Shown: in pieces, positions 5,882 through 14,731 of the stretch
Layout of the letters: each line of letters opens with the position of its first letter
Position numbering within the stretch: position 1 is the first letter of the stretch
Assembly (NCBI GenBank): GCA_017625435.1
Contig: JAGAKX010000048.1
Coordinates: 1 to 50,285 of the forward strand
Source of the DNA: Clostridia bacterium
GTDB taxonomy: Bacteria; Bacillota; Clostridia; Oscillospirales; Acutalibacteraceae
Length of the DNA: 50,285 nucleotides
Reading direction: 5' to 3'
The notes under the pieces: model-generated
The model's database searches: none
The model's input: only the letters and a program-made list of their open reading frames with translations
Told to the model about the DNA's origin: nothing
Position numbers and translations under genes: made by a program

Positions 5882-7552
5882 ATGTCAGAAAAAATCATAC
5901 GTGCATTTGACCTGTTAAAGGAACTCAAGGATTACAGCGTATACGAATACTTCCGCATTAACACGGAGGATCTGGGTGATTACTTCGCCTTTCAGCACAA
6001 AGGCACGGACCATAAAAAATCGGAAACCGTAAATGACATTGAGGCACTCGCCTGTTTTTTCCGAAATGACCTCGGACTGAAAGCAAATGATGTATTCTCA
6101 ATTTTCCTTCCCACAAGCGCAGAATCAATTCTCACGTTTTTTGCTCTGAACAAGCTCGGAGTTATAGTAAACTTTATCCACCCTCTCCTTCCTCCGGATA
6201 ACGTAAGAGAGATAATGGAATTTACAAAATCAAAGGGCATTGTAGCACTCGACAGACTTGCAAAAGGACTTGTTCCCTTTATTGCAGAAAAAGAACTGCC
6301 CTGCATTCTGTGTTCAACGGACACTTATGCCGTTTCAGACAAATTCAGCGTAAAGCCTTTGAAGGAAACAACGGATTTATTTGTTTCTGCAGAGATATCC
6401 TATGAAGCATATAACGGCATTATAGAAAGATATTCCGGACAGACAACAGAAAGCTTTAAAAACAATTCAAAAGGCATTGCCGTGTATATGAACGGTGGAG
6501 GAACAACAGGAAAAAGCAGAACAATAAAGCTGTCGAATGAGGCTCTTAACAATGTTGTATGCAAATGCTGTCAGATAAACAGACCTCCCGAAGAAATCGG
6601 TGTTGACACAGAAATTGCCTCAATGCCGTACTTCCATGCCTTCGGTCTGTGTGCAAGCGGTCTTATCGGAATGATGAAAGGCATGAAAATGGCATTTCTT
6701 CCTCAGTTCGAGGCAGATGCCGTGCTGAAAATAATGAAAAAGGAAAAAGTTACCGAATTCAATGCGGTTCCTAACGGTTACAAAAAGCTTTTTGAGCATC
6801 CCGATTTCGACGGTCCGCATCTTAAAAATATCAAGGCACTTTTCTGCGGAGCAGACGATATAAGACCCGATTTTCTTGAAAAATTCAGAAACGTGCTGAA
6901 GAAAAACGGCTCGGATGCAACAATATGTCAGGGCTACGGTCTAACGGAATGCGGTGCAATCTGCTGTGTTAACCCCGTATGGGCAAACAAAGACGGTTCT
7001 ATCGGCACTCCCCTGCCCGGCAATGTATTTGAGATATGGGATGAAAACGATAACGAGCTTCCCATAGGTGAAATCGGTGAGATAGTAATGCGCGGCAACA
7101 CAATGATGGAGGGGTATCTTACTGAGGACGGTCCCGTTGACAGCGGCATTTACGTTGCTGAGGACGGTACACGCTGGGTTAAAACCGGTGACCTTGCATA
7201 CCGCGACGAAGATAATTACTACTACTTTGTAGGCAGAAAAAAGAGAGTTATCATAATTTCAGGCTTCAATGTTTACCCCGGAGATATTGAAAGACTTATG
7301 ACAGAGCTTCCCTTCATAAAGGAATGCTGTGCGGTTCAGGGTGTTGTTGACGGGAAACCCATTGTCAGACTTTACACAGTTCTCGGTGAGTCCGGAAATG
7401 AAGAGGAATACAAGCAGCAGATAATTAACCTCTGCAGTCAGAGACTTTCAAAATACTCTGTTCCGAGAGACATAAGATTTATTGATGCGCTTCCCCGTAC
7501 CCGCGTTCAGAAGGTTGACTTTATGAGTCTTACGGAAGAGCTTCCGAAATAA
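5882..7552 (+). CDS. AMP-forming acyl-CoA synthetase-like ligase
   Basis: A 556-residue class I adenylate-forming enzyme (ANL superfamily). It should activate a carboxylic acid, probably a fatty acid, as an acyl-AMP and transfer it to CoA. Motifs occur in order: the phosphate-binding loop MNGGGTTGKSRTIKLS (about 203-218), GYGLTECGAI (351-360), TGDLAYRDED (435-444), GRKKRVIIISGFNVYPGDIE (451-470) and the C-terminal lysine motif RTRVQKVDF (K544). The phosphate loop lacks the usual PKG, reading GKSRTIK instead. AGGAGG lies ten bases before the ATG. The gene is monocistronic: it has its own promoter and a bidirectional terminator after it. Next to ceramidase-like genes, fatty-acid activation is a plausible role; aryl or other acids remain possible. 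Confidence 0.88.
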   Translation: MSEKIIRAFDLLKELKDYSVYEYFRINTEDLGDYFAFQHKGTDHKKSETVNDIEALACFFRNDLGLKANDVFSIFLPTSAESILTFFALNKLGVIVNFIHPLLPPDNVREIMEFTKSKGIVALDRLAKGLVPFIAEKELPCILCSTDTYAVSDKFSVKPLKETTDLFVSAEISYEAYNGIIERYSGQTTESFKNNSKGIAVYMNGGGTTGKSRTIKLSNEALNNVVCKCCQINRPPEEIGVDTEIASMPYFHAFGLCASGLIGMMKGMKMAFLPQFEADAVLKIMKKEKVTEFNAVPNGYKKLFEHPDFDGPHLKNIKALFCGADDIRPDFLEKFRNVLKKNGSDATICQGYGLTECGAICCVNPVWANKDGSIGTPLPGNVFEIWDENDNELPIGEIGEIVMRGNTMMEGYLTEDGPVDSGIYVAEDGTRWVKTGDLAYRDEDNYYYFVGRKKRVIIISGFNVYPGDIERLMTELPFIKECCAVQGVVDGKPIVRLYTVLGESGNEEEYKQQIINLCSQRLSKYSVPRDIRFIDALPRTRVQKVDFMSLTEELPK

Positions 7553-7571
7553 AGCTGTATTAAAACAAGAA

Positions 7572-7602
7572 AGAGGCGCCGAAAACGGTGCCTCTCTTTT
7601 TT
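7572..7602. terminator. Bidirectional terminator between convergent genes
   Basis: AGAGGCGCCG-AAAA-CGGTGCCTCT forms a 10-bp stem (one G-U) with a 4-nt loop, followed by CTTTTTT on the plus strand. On the minus strand it is followed by TTTCTTGTTTT. It serves the acyl ligase from the left and the sialidase from the right. Confidence 0.88.
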
Positions 7603-9190
7603 ATAAACTGAATTTTGCAAAGGTCATATAGCCTGAGGGATATGCTTCATAAAGCAGTCCGACAGTATTATCCTCCATGCAGCAAAGGCAGGAATAAGCA
7701 TAGAAATCAGCATACTTTTCAAAGGATGCATATTTCTCTTTGTCTGTAATATCGTAAGTTTTAATCCATTTGACAGTCTCCCCGTCAATTCTTCCGAGAA
7801 AAACCTTACCCTCGGTTCTGGTTCTGTCTTTACCGCCGTGACCTGTTGCGGCAGAAAGCAAAATGTATCTTCCGTCATTCTCAAGATTATCGGGAAGAAT
7901 GAACTTTTCGGGGACATTTATTACCGAGCGTTGACATTGGGGTGTTTCGGGTTCAACCGCAGAAAGCCTTCTGAAGGTCTCTCCCCCGTCATCGGATACG
8001 CTCAGCGGAAGCTTTCCGCCTCCTTTTGGTCTTCCGAAGCAAAAGACCTTTCCGTCGGGCATTTCAACAAGCTGACATTCATCAATGTTTTCGCAGAAAT
8101 TCCCCTTGTTTCTTCTCCATGTTTTTCCGTCATCATCGCTTATAAGCACAAGTGCTTTATTGAGGATGTAGCAGGGAGCAAGGATTCTGCCTTTGCTCTT
8201 CTCGTTTTTAAGAGTGATTCCCACTCCGGGGCCTACACCGAGAAATACACCGTCGGAATCCTTTTTATAATAAGGGGTTATATCAACCGGTTGCGAAAAA
8301 GTTTTACCGCCGTCCTCACTTTCAAGCATAAATATGTAGGACAGCATCGGTGCCCTTAAGGGTGCAGGGGATGTTTCAACACAAAGCAGATTTCCGTTAT
8401 CGTCAAAAACCTTTTTTTTCTGCACGAAATCAATTTGCTTCTCGTTAAAGACAGGCTTTCCCTTGCTTACGTAGATATTACCCACATAAACATCCTCCCC
8501 GAAAACACTTTCGGGAATAAGAGGCGGAGCAACATCAAGATACTGCGGTTTTTCTCCGTAGCAGTAATACATATCGCCTATAGTGGAAAAACCGTGCTCA
8601 GCCGAATGCTTTTTCGGCACATAAAACCTTGTTTTTCTGCCGTCGGGAGCATAGACAAAGCCGTCAGGATGTAAAGTATATTCCTTTCCTTTTCTCGCAA
8701 ATATACCGTCGAGCTTAGTTTTTCCCGAATACAGCTTCAGGGCAAATCCCTTGTCAGTACTTACATATCCGCTTCCCTTCTCAAGAAGCCTTGCAGCATG
8801 AAGCCCTTTGCACTCGGGATAAAAATCGACAAGCATAATTACTTTACCGTCATCCGTTTCCATCATAAGAGGATCTATGGCAAAGGCAGAAGTATATTCC
8901 TCCCCGTCAAAAGGATATTTTCTCACGGGAGGGGTAAAAACTGTCTTCATAGGAGAAAAGCTTTCACCGTTATCTTCACTTATTCTTACTGCAATTTCAA
9001 TATATCCCCAGTCTGCACCGCAGGATGCTTTATCAGCCGCAGCAATAACATTGCCCTTGTATTTTCCGTTTTTTATACTGAGAAGAGACGGAATTCTTCC
9101 GTCCTTCATATTGTCGAACTGTGTCTCATCTTCATAAAAGCCCTTAAAAGCCTCACAGTTTTTACCGACAAAAAGAGGATAATCTTTCAT
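7601..9190 (-). CDS. GH33-type sialidase, apparently intracellular
   Basis: A 529-residue beta-propeller protein that fits exo-alpha-sialidases better than the one at 4744. GRIPSLLSIKNGKYKG (R32) is the FRIP-type motif that supplies an arginine to the sialate carboxylate. Asp boxes follow at SEDNGESF, SEDGGKTF, SDDDGKTW and SDDGGETF. The C-terminus has FYAYSCLCCMEDNTVGLLYE, matching the region that supplies the nucleophilic tyrosine and its glutamate in GH33. No signal peptide is seen, so the enzyme would work on imported sialosides. No nanA or nanE homologue or sialate transporter lies nearby. It has its own promoter divergent from gtrA and the GAGGTG ribosome site eight bases before the ATG. 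An insert in the middle (about 190-330) makes it longer than minimal sialidases. Confidence 0.78.
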   Translation of the reverse strand: MKDYPLFVGKNCEAFKGFYEDETQFDNMKDGRIPSLLSIKNGKYKGNVIAAADKASCGADWGYIEIAVRISEDNGESFSPMKTVFTPPVRKYPFDGEEYTSAFAIDPLMMETDDGKVIMLVDFYPECKGLHAARLLEKGSGYVSTDKGFALKLYSGKTKLDGIFARKGKEYTLHPDGFVYAPDGRKTRFYVPKKHSAEHGFSTIGDMYYCYGEKPQYLDVAPPLIPESVFGEDVYVGNIYVSKGKPVFNEKQIDFVQKKKVFDDNGNLLCVETSPAPLRAPMLSYIFMLESEDGGKTFSQPVDITPYYKKDSDGVFLGVGPGVGITLKNEKSKGRILAPCYILNKALVLISDDDGKTWRRNKGNFCENIDECQLVEMPDGKVFCFGRPKGGGKLPLSVSDDGGETFRRLSAVEPETPQCQRSVINVPEKFILPDNLENDGRYILLSAATGHGGKDRTRTEGKVFLGRIDGETVKWIKTYDITDKEKYASFEKYADFYAYSCLCCMEDNTVGLLYEAYPSGYMTFAKFSL

Positions 9191-9221
9191 TTTAACAACA
9201 CCTCACTACTTCTTATTTGTT

Positions 9222-9250
9222 ATAATATCACAAAAAAATGAATTTAGCAA
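9222..9250 (-). promoter_or_regulatory. Sigma-A promoter of the sialidase gene
   Basis: On the minus strand TTGCTA (9245-9250) and TATTAT (9222-9227) are spaced by 17 bases. It is divergent from the promoter at 9262-9290, separated by only about 12 bases, so one regulator could control both. Confidence 0.72.
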
Positions 9251-9261
9251 CAACCTTTCTA

Positions 9262-9290
9262 TTGCAAATTACTATTATGTATGTTAAAAT
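9262..9290 (+). promoter_or_regulatory. Sigma-A promoter of the gtrA-ceramidase operon
   Basis: TTGCAA (9262-9267) and TAAAAT (9285-9290) are spaced by 17 bases, with AGAGGG before the ATG at 9319. Confidence 0.72.
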
Positions 9291-9318
9291 TATATAAATC
9301 AGAAAAAGAGGGATCAAT

Positions 9319-9804
9319 ATGTCTGAAAAAACCAACAAGACAAACATATTCCAGTTTATAAAATTTGCGTTGTTTTCCGCTTCTGCAGGTATTATCCAGA
9401 TTGGCAGCTTCACTCTGATGAATGAGGTGCTTCTGAAAACACAGTTTATGCAGAATCTCATTGCAGAAAATGAAGCCTTCGGAAAAATAATGACTAATGA
9501 ATACGGTCCCATTTATCTTATTGCACTTTTGCTTTCTGTTATCTGGAATTTCACCTTCAACAGAAAGTTCACATTCAAATCTGCAGCAAATATTCCCGTC
9601 GCAATGCTGAAAGTTCTTGGCTTCTATGTTGTATTCACCCCCGTTTCAACAATTCTCGGAAATTACTTTACGGGCAAATTCCCCGATGTTGCGGCAATTG
9701 AATACATAGTGCTGGCTGTTACAATGGCCTGCAATATGATTACGGAGTATCTGTTCTGTAAATTTGTTGTATACAGAAATCAGGAAAACACAGCCGTAAA
9801 ATAA
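9319..9804 (+). CDS. GtrA-family membrane protein
   Basis: A 161-residue protein with four predicted transmembrane helices (about 12-32, 60-80, 92-113 and 125-147). The GtrA-type signature SVIWNFTFNRKFTFKS follows helix 2. Family members are thought to move or present polyprenyl-phosphate-linked sugars for modification of surface glycans, but many have no assigned role. It is the first gene of a four-gene plus-strand operon, with 27 bases to the first ceramidase-like gene, which has AAGGAGAG before its ATG. Its association with ceramidase-like genes is unusual and does not define a substrate. Confidence 0.82.
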   Translation: MSEKTNKTNIFQFIKFALFSASAGIIQIGSFTLMNEVLLKTQFMQNLIAENEAFGKIMTNEYGPIYLIALLLSVIWNFTFNRKFTFKSAANIPVAMLKVLGFYVVFTPVSTILGNYFTGKFPDVAAIEYIVLAVTMACNMITEYLFCKFVVYRNQENTAVK

Positions 9805-9831
9805 CGGCTTTCACTAAGGAGAGAAAATACA

Positions 9832-11523
9832 ATGTCAGATTTTTTTTCATCTAAAAAATTTGTACGTTTTACGGAAAGAACAATCAATAAGCTCCTGGGA
9901 AATTTCGCTGACTCATTGAATGACGGCCCCCTTTTTATAAGCGCCGCCGATTATGACAGCAGATATTTCTACAAGGGCACGGAAAAATTCCGCAAAACAC
10001 CTGCAAAAAATGCATACTGGAGTCTCGGCTATGCCATAGCCGACCTTACTCCCTACGACTATGCCGAAAAGGATTATTATCTCGGCGGTTATCTTACTCC
10101 CGATAACGGCTTCAACAACCGTGTTCAGAAAATTATTGACAAGATGCAGGCAAGAATTATTGCGCTTGACGACAATTCCGGCAGCGGTACATCATTCTTT
10201 GCAACTATTGACTGTATCGGCACGGGAAATGCAGACATAAAGCTCATAAGAAGACGCTTTGCGGATCTTATGAAATATGCACATCCCGATGCAAAAATCG
10301 CATCTGTCAACGTATTTTCAACACACGCACATTCCTGTGTTGACACTCAGGGCTTATGGACAGATACCCTTTCTAAGGTTCTCCACAACAAGAAAAAGAA
10401 CAAAAAGGGCAAGGGAACTTACTTAAGCGGTGCCGACAGCGAATTTATGAATGCGCTGGTTTCCAAGGTAGCAGAAGGCCTTCTCAGAGCCTATGAGGAT
10501 ATGGTTCCCGGTACAATGACCCTTGCACAGAAGGATATCGGAGATACATATTTCAACAACAAAAACAGAAAATCAGCAACAAGCCTTGTTACCAACATTA
10601 CAAGACTTGTATTTACCCCCGACGATAAGGAGCAAACTCCTACCGTAATTGCAACAATGGGCGCACATCCTGATGTGGCAGGTCTTCCCACCTCTGACGG
10701 TCACGGTACGGGACACGACCTCTGCGGCGAATACATCTACTATATGGGTGAGACAGTCAACAAAGCAGGCGCGAACTTTATGTTCTTCAACGGTGCAATA
10801 TGTGCCATCTATATGTCCTGCGGTGCCACGGACGACGGGGTTACTCTTCCTCACAGATATGATAAATCCATAAGATTCGGAAGAGAACTCGGAAAAATTG
10901 TTCTTTCTCTTACCAAAACTGAGGATGAAATCAAGGCTGACCCGGTTTTATACAACGAAAAAGAAATTGAGGAAGAAATCAAAGACTCCGAAGCTAACGG
11001 CTGTAAATACTCTCTCTGGTGCGAAAACTGGACTCCCGTCAAGGAGACTGCAGTAAAGCCTTTACTTAACATCCGGATAAAGGAGGTTCCCCTTGCGGTT
11101 ACTAATCCCCTTATAAAGATTGTGGGAAAGCTGAATCTTGTTTCCTATAAGGTTCTTCGTGAAAAGGACGGCACTTATACGGTTGTGACAGAAATAGGCT
11201 TTATGCAGATAGGAAAGGATCTTAATATAGTTCTTGTTCCCGGTGAATTCTGTGCAGACCTTCTTACGGGCGGCGAATCTCTCAAGGCAGAAGGCTCCTT
11301 TAACGAGACGGATTTCCCCTATCCTCCCCTTACGGAAATCTTTAACCGCGACCTTGTTGCCTTCGGTCTTGCAAATGATGCTATAGGATATATCGTTCCC
11401 GATAACGACTATGTTCTCGGTGAATTCGGAAATCACTATCACGAGCTTATCGGCATCGGCAAAAACGCGGGCTCAACAATAATAAAAGCATTTATGGAAA
11501 TGAAAGACGAACTGGGGGTATAA
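9832..11523 (+). CDS. Neutral/alkaline ceramidase-like protein, copy 1 (no signal peptide)
   Basis: A 563-residue protein with the neutral, non-lysosomal ceramidase N-terminal domain. In characterised enzymes this zinc amidase splits ceramide into sphingosine and a fatty acid. Candidate zinc ligands are in family order: STHAHS (163-168, compare THTHS), GAHPD (H279), VPGEF in the C-terminal half and the tyrosines following GLANDAIGYIVPDND. YWSLGYAIADLTP (62-74) matches the conserved N-terminal strand. A Lys-rich insert (about 186-195) follows the His motif. No signal peptide is visible, unlike most secreted ceramidases. The gene is second in the gtrA operon, and copy 2 starts two bases after its stop. 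Amidase activity is plausible because the ligands are kept; the substrate could be another N-acyl lipid. Confidence 0.8.
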   Translation: MSDFFSSKKFVRFTERTINKLLGNFADSLNDGPLFISAADYDSRYFYKGTEKFRKTPAKNAYWSLGYAIADLTPYDYAEKDYYLGGYLTPDNGFNNRVQKIIDKMQARIIALDDNSGSGTSFFATIDCIGTGNADIKLIRRRFADLMKYAHPDAKIASVNVFSTHAHSCVDTQGLWTDTLSKVLHNKKKNKKGKGTYLSGADSEFMNALVSKVAEGLLRAYEDMVPGTMTLAQKDIGDTYFNNKNRKSATSLVTNITRLVFTPDDKEQTPTVIATMGAHPDVAGLPTSDGHGTGHDLCGEYIYYMGETVNKAGANFMFFNGAICAIYMSCGATDDGVTLPHRYDKSIRFGRELGKIVLSLTKTEDEIKADPVLYNEKEIEEEIKDSEANGCKYSLWCENWTPVKETAVKPLLNIRIKEVPLAVTNPLIKIVGKLNLVSYKVLREKDGTYTVVTEIGFMQIGKDLNIVLVPGEFCADLLTGGESLKAEGSFNETDFPYPPLTEIFNRDLVAFGLANDAIGYIVPDNDYVLGEFGNHYHELIGIGKNAGSTIIKAFMEMKDELGV

Positions 11524-11525
11524 GA

Positions 11526-12977
11526 ATGGATTTTTCAAAGCTTGCATCCTCTGCCCTTAATGGCATCACAAAAATAGGTAAATACGGCTACACAGAGCCT
11601 ATTCCCGAAAGCGAATTCAATTATACAGAAAAAGCAGAAGCTAAATATTTTACAGCAGGCTTCGGCAAGGCTGTAATGCTTCCCGATGACATCAAAACAA
11701 AAAAATACTACATTGCAGGCTACGGTGAAAATAATCCCGCAAAGGGAGTTATTGATCCTCAGTATGCACACGCATTATGGCTTGACGATAACTCAGGCAA
11801 GGGCGGACATCTTTTTGTTTCCCTTGATATTGTCGGTCTTCTCAATAAGGACGTAAACGCTCTCAAAAAGGCTCTCGGTGAATTCAAGGAAATCACGGGC
11901 TGTCAGACTATTACAATTATGAGCACACACAACCACGCAGGTATAGATACTATGGGTATCTGGGGCAGGCTTCCCCATACAGGCAAGGACAGAAAGTTTA
12001 TGACCATTCTTTTCAATGCCGTAATTACCGCTGCAGGTATGGCTTACAGAGACCGCCGGGAGGGAAAGCTTTATCTCGGCAGAATTGAAGTCCCTGATAT
12101 GCAGGAGGACATAAGAACTCCCGTCGTGTATTCAAAGACACTCACACGTCTTCGTTTTGTTTCCAATGACGGAACAAGAGAAATATATTTCCTGAATTTT
12201 GCTTCTCATTCCGAGTCTCTTCAGGGCTGTAATTCACTTGTAAGCGCAGACTTTCCCTGCTATTTGCGTGAAAAAATCAGAAGCGAAACAGGTGCGGAAA
12301 CCATTTACGGCGTCGGTGCCATCGGCGGTATGATAAGTATGGAAATAGAAGACGAGGACAAATTAAGACGCGAGAACCGTCTTCTTGAATCCACAAGAAA
12401 CATCGGCTACAAGCTTGCGGATTATGCCCTTTCCATCAAAAAGGAAAAGAAGCTGGAACCGAGGATAAGCTATATCAAGCAGGAGTTTTATGTACCCGTA
12501 GAAAATCCCGTGCTGACAATTGCCTGTCAGATAGGACTTCTCAATGCCGATGCATATAAAATCCCCTACTCGGATAAAAAAGCTCTTAAATCCGAAATCA
12601 GCTATTTTGAAATAGATGACCTCAAGATTCTTATGATTCCCTGTGAATTGTTCCCCGAGCTTGCTTACGGCGGATATCTTTCGGAGGATGAATCGGCAGA
12701 AGGCCTCTCCCCCGACATAAATCCCGAGCCTCTTGTAGAAATTGCAGACGATGATGACCTGCTCATTTTCGGTCTTGCAAACGATGAATTGGGCTACGTG
12801 CTTCCTCCCAATGACTTTATGCTGAATGACGATACACCTTACCTTGATAGGGCAATTGACCGTTTCGGCAGAAGACATTACGAGGAAACAAACTCTATGG
12901 GGCCTGAAACTGCAGAAATAATTGCAGAAAACTTCAGGATTCTTATGAACAAGGTTAATACTGCAAAGTCAGATTAA
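11526..12977 (+). CDS. Neutral/alkaline ceramidase-like protein, copy 2 (no signal peptide)
   Basis: A 483-residue paralogue of the preceding gene. KYFTAGFGKAVMLPDD corresponds to the conserved N-terminal strand. MSTHNHAGIDTMGIWG (132-147) carries the first histidine motif. NFASHSES and then LVSADFPCYL correspond to the second zinc histidine region. MIPCELFPEL holds the conserved glutamate, and GLANDELGYVLPPNDF the C-terminal signature. It is shorter than copy 1, mainly because it lacks the N-terminal 40 residues and the Lys-rich insert. No export signal is seen. It starts two bases after copy 1, with GGGGG just upstream of the ATG, so translational coupling is likely. Confidence 0.8.
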   Translation: MDFSKLASSALNGITKIGKYGYTEPIPESEFNYTEKAEAKYFTAGFGKAVMLPDDIKTKKYYIAGYGENNPAKGVIDPQYAHALWLDDNSGKGGHLFVSLDIVGLLNKDVNALKKALGEFKEITGCQTITIMSTHNHAGIDTMGIWGRLPHTGKDRKFMTILFNAVITAAGMAYRDRREGKLYLGRIEVPDMQEDIRTPVVYSKTLTRLRFVSNDGTREIYFLNFASHSESLQGCNSLVSADFPCYLREKIRSETGAETIYGVGAIGGMISMEIEDEDKLRRENRLLESTRNIGYKLADYALSIKKEKKLEPRISYIKQEFYVPVENPVLTIACQIGLLNADAYKIPYSDKKALKSEISYFEIDDLKILMIPCELFPELAYGGYLSEDESAEGLSPDINPEPLVEIADDDDLLIFGLANDELGYVLPPNDFMLNDDTPYLDRAIDRFGRRHYEETNSMGPETAEIIAENFRILMNKVNTAKSD

Positions 12978-13000
12978 TAAATAAATTGGAGGAATAAACA

Positions 13001-14626
13001 ATGAAAAAAGCAAAAAGAATTTTAGCTCTTGTGCTTGCAGTTGTATTTGTAATGCTTACAATGGCAGTACCTGCATCTGCAGCATCAAAGGTTGACCCTT
13101 CCGAAGGTATCGGAGCAAAAATCGAAGCAACATTCTATCAGCTTGTTGACAAAATGGTTTACTATCTCGGAAAAGTACTTAACCTGCTTATTCCCGGTCT
13201 GAATTTCGGAGACAGATGGCAGGAATATGACAGCTACGTTTCTCCCGACGGCTATATGCCCGGAGAAGAAACCTTTGACACCGAGGTAAAGGCAGGTGCA
13301 CAGTGGAGTGCAGGCTATGCCTACGGCTCACTTCTTGAAGGTCTTGATATTTTCGACGGCAGCTACTATATGGCAGGTACACTTGAACCCATTGCCGGCA
13401 GAGTTCCCACAGCTGTTATTGATGATCAGGGCGTAAGCGTTTATGCTCTTTCCGACGGCACAAGCGGAATTGTGGTTCAGGCAGTTCTTGACGGCTACGG
13501 TTTTGCAAGAGGCGATGTTCTTGAAATCAGAAACAGACTCAAGGACTTTGCTGAAGAAAACAACATCATCAGCATTAACATTTCCGCTCTTCATCAGCAT
13601 TCAGCAATTGACATTCTCGGTATGGGCGCTCCCCTTGTACCCGCAATTATTGCTAACCCCGCATTAAGCTTTATCGGTGCTGACCTCGACCTTTATGTCG
13701 GCGGTAAGAACCTTAATTTTATGGAAAATCTCTATAATGTTGTTGCTGACTGTGTTATGACAGCAGTAAACAATATGGAAACAGGCTCTCTCTACTATGG
13801 TAGCGTTGATGCAAGTGAGCTTATCTACGACAAGCGTGAGCCTATCACCTTTGACGGAGAGCTTCACCGCTTCCGTTTCGCTCCCGACAATGAAGCTGCC
13901 GATGAAATCTGGCTTTGCGAAGCAGGTATCCATTGCGTAGGCTTCGGTGCAGGAGCAGACGTTATCTCAGCTGACTTCCCCTACTACTTCAAGCAGTACG
14001 TTAAGGAAACAACAGGCGCTGATGTTGTTTATGTTCAGGGCGCAGAGCTTGCAATCACAACAGAATATGACAACATTGAATACGAAGAAACAGAACCTAA
14101 CTCCGGCGTAAAGGCATACGGCACGGCACTTGCCCAGAAGGCTCTTGCAATTAACAACGAAATCGAGCTTCAGCCTGTTCTCAATGTTGCAGTCAAGGAA
14201 GTTACAATTGAAACAGACAACCAGATTCTTACTCTTGTTGTAAGAGAAGGTCTCATCAACAGCGTTATCACAAAGGACGCCCACCGCTATAACATCATCA
14301 CAGAGGTAGGCTATATTGAACTCGGTAACGAAGTAGGTATCGCTCTTATTCCCGGTGAAATCTCCCCCGAAATCCTTTGGGGCGGTGTTGTAGGTGCAGA
14401 CAAGAGCTGGACAAACGAAACCTGGGATTATGCTCCTCTTGAGGACACAGCAAAGGTTAACAAGCTTCTCTGCTTCGGCCTCAGCAATGACCAGATAGGC
14501 TACATTCTTCCTGACAACGACATTCACTCAATGTTTACAGAAAACGAAGAAATCAACGCTTCTTCAACAAAGTCAGGCTCCGCTGTTACAAAGGGCTTCG
14601 AAGCTCTCATTGCAGAGGTTAAATAA
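13001..14626 (+). CDS. Neutral/alkaline ceramidase-like protein, copy 3 (secreted)
   Basis: A 541-residue third paralogue, and the only one with a clear signal peptide: KKAKR, then a hydrophobic core, with cleavage probably after VPASA at about 27-28. After a helical linker (38-68) the family core begins at QWSAGYAYGSL. The histidine motif is ALHQHSAIDILGMG (196-209), less canonical than STHxH. GIHCVGFGAGADVISADFPYY, LIPGEISPEI and GLSNDQIGYILPDND complete the signature. GGAGG precedes the ATG. As the last gene of the operon, ending at a strong terminator, it would supply the extracellular activity while copies 1 and 2 act inside. The changed first histidine motif may reflect a different substrate. 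Confidence 0.8.
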   Translation: MKKAKRILALVLAVVFVMLTMAVPASAASKVDPSEGIGAKIEATFYQLVDKMVYYLGKVLNLLIPGLNFGDRWQEYDSYVSPDGYMPGEETFDTEVKAGAQWSAGYAYGSLLEGLDIFDGSYYMAGTLEPIAGRVPTAVIDDQGVSVYALSDGTSGIVVQAVLDGYGFARGDVLEIRNRLKDFAEENNIISINISALHQHSAIDILGMGAPLVPAIIANPALSFIGADLDLYVGGKNLNFMENLYNVVADCVMTAVNNMETGSLYYGSVDASELIYDKREPITFDGELHRFRFAPDNEAADEIWLCEAGIHCVGFGAGADVISADFPYYFKQYVKETTGADVVYVQGAELAITTEYDNIEYEETEPNSGVKAYGTALAQKALAINNEIELQPVLNVAVKEVTIETDNQILTLVVREGLINSVITKDAHRYNIITEVGYIELGNEVGIALIPGEISPEILWGGVVGADKSWTNETWDYAPLEDTAKVNKLLCFGLSNDQIGYILPDNDIHSMFTENEEINASSTKSGSAVTKGFEALIAEVK

Positions 14627-14643
14627 GACTAATAAACAACAAC

Positions 14644-14674
14644 TCCCCTTCCGAGAAATCGGAAGGGGAATTTT
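14644..14674 (+). terminator. Terminator of the gtrA-ceramidase operon
   Basis: TCCCCTTCCGA-GAAA-TCGGAAGGGGA forms a perfect 11-bp stem with a GAAA tetraloop, followed by ATTTTC. It begins 18 bases after the last stop codon. Confidence 0.88.
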
Positions 14675-14731
14675 CAATGCAGTTCAGAAAAAGAGGCTGA
14701 TCATATTTTTAGTATTACTGTCAGTTTTTCA

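Noticed and set aside
12363..12878. Long open frame antisense to ceramidase copy 2
   Set aside because: Its translation has no family features, and the plus-strand frame has clear conserved motifs, so this is a composition shadow.
13967..14527. Long, Cys-rich open frame antisense to ceramidase copy 3
   Set aside because: No ribosome site or recognisable domain; the plus strand holds a conserved gene with signal peptide and terminator.
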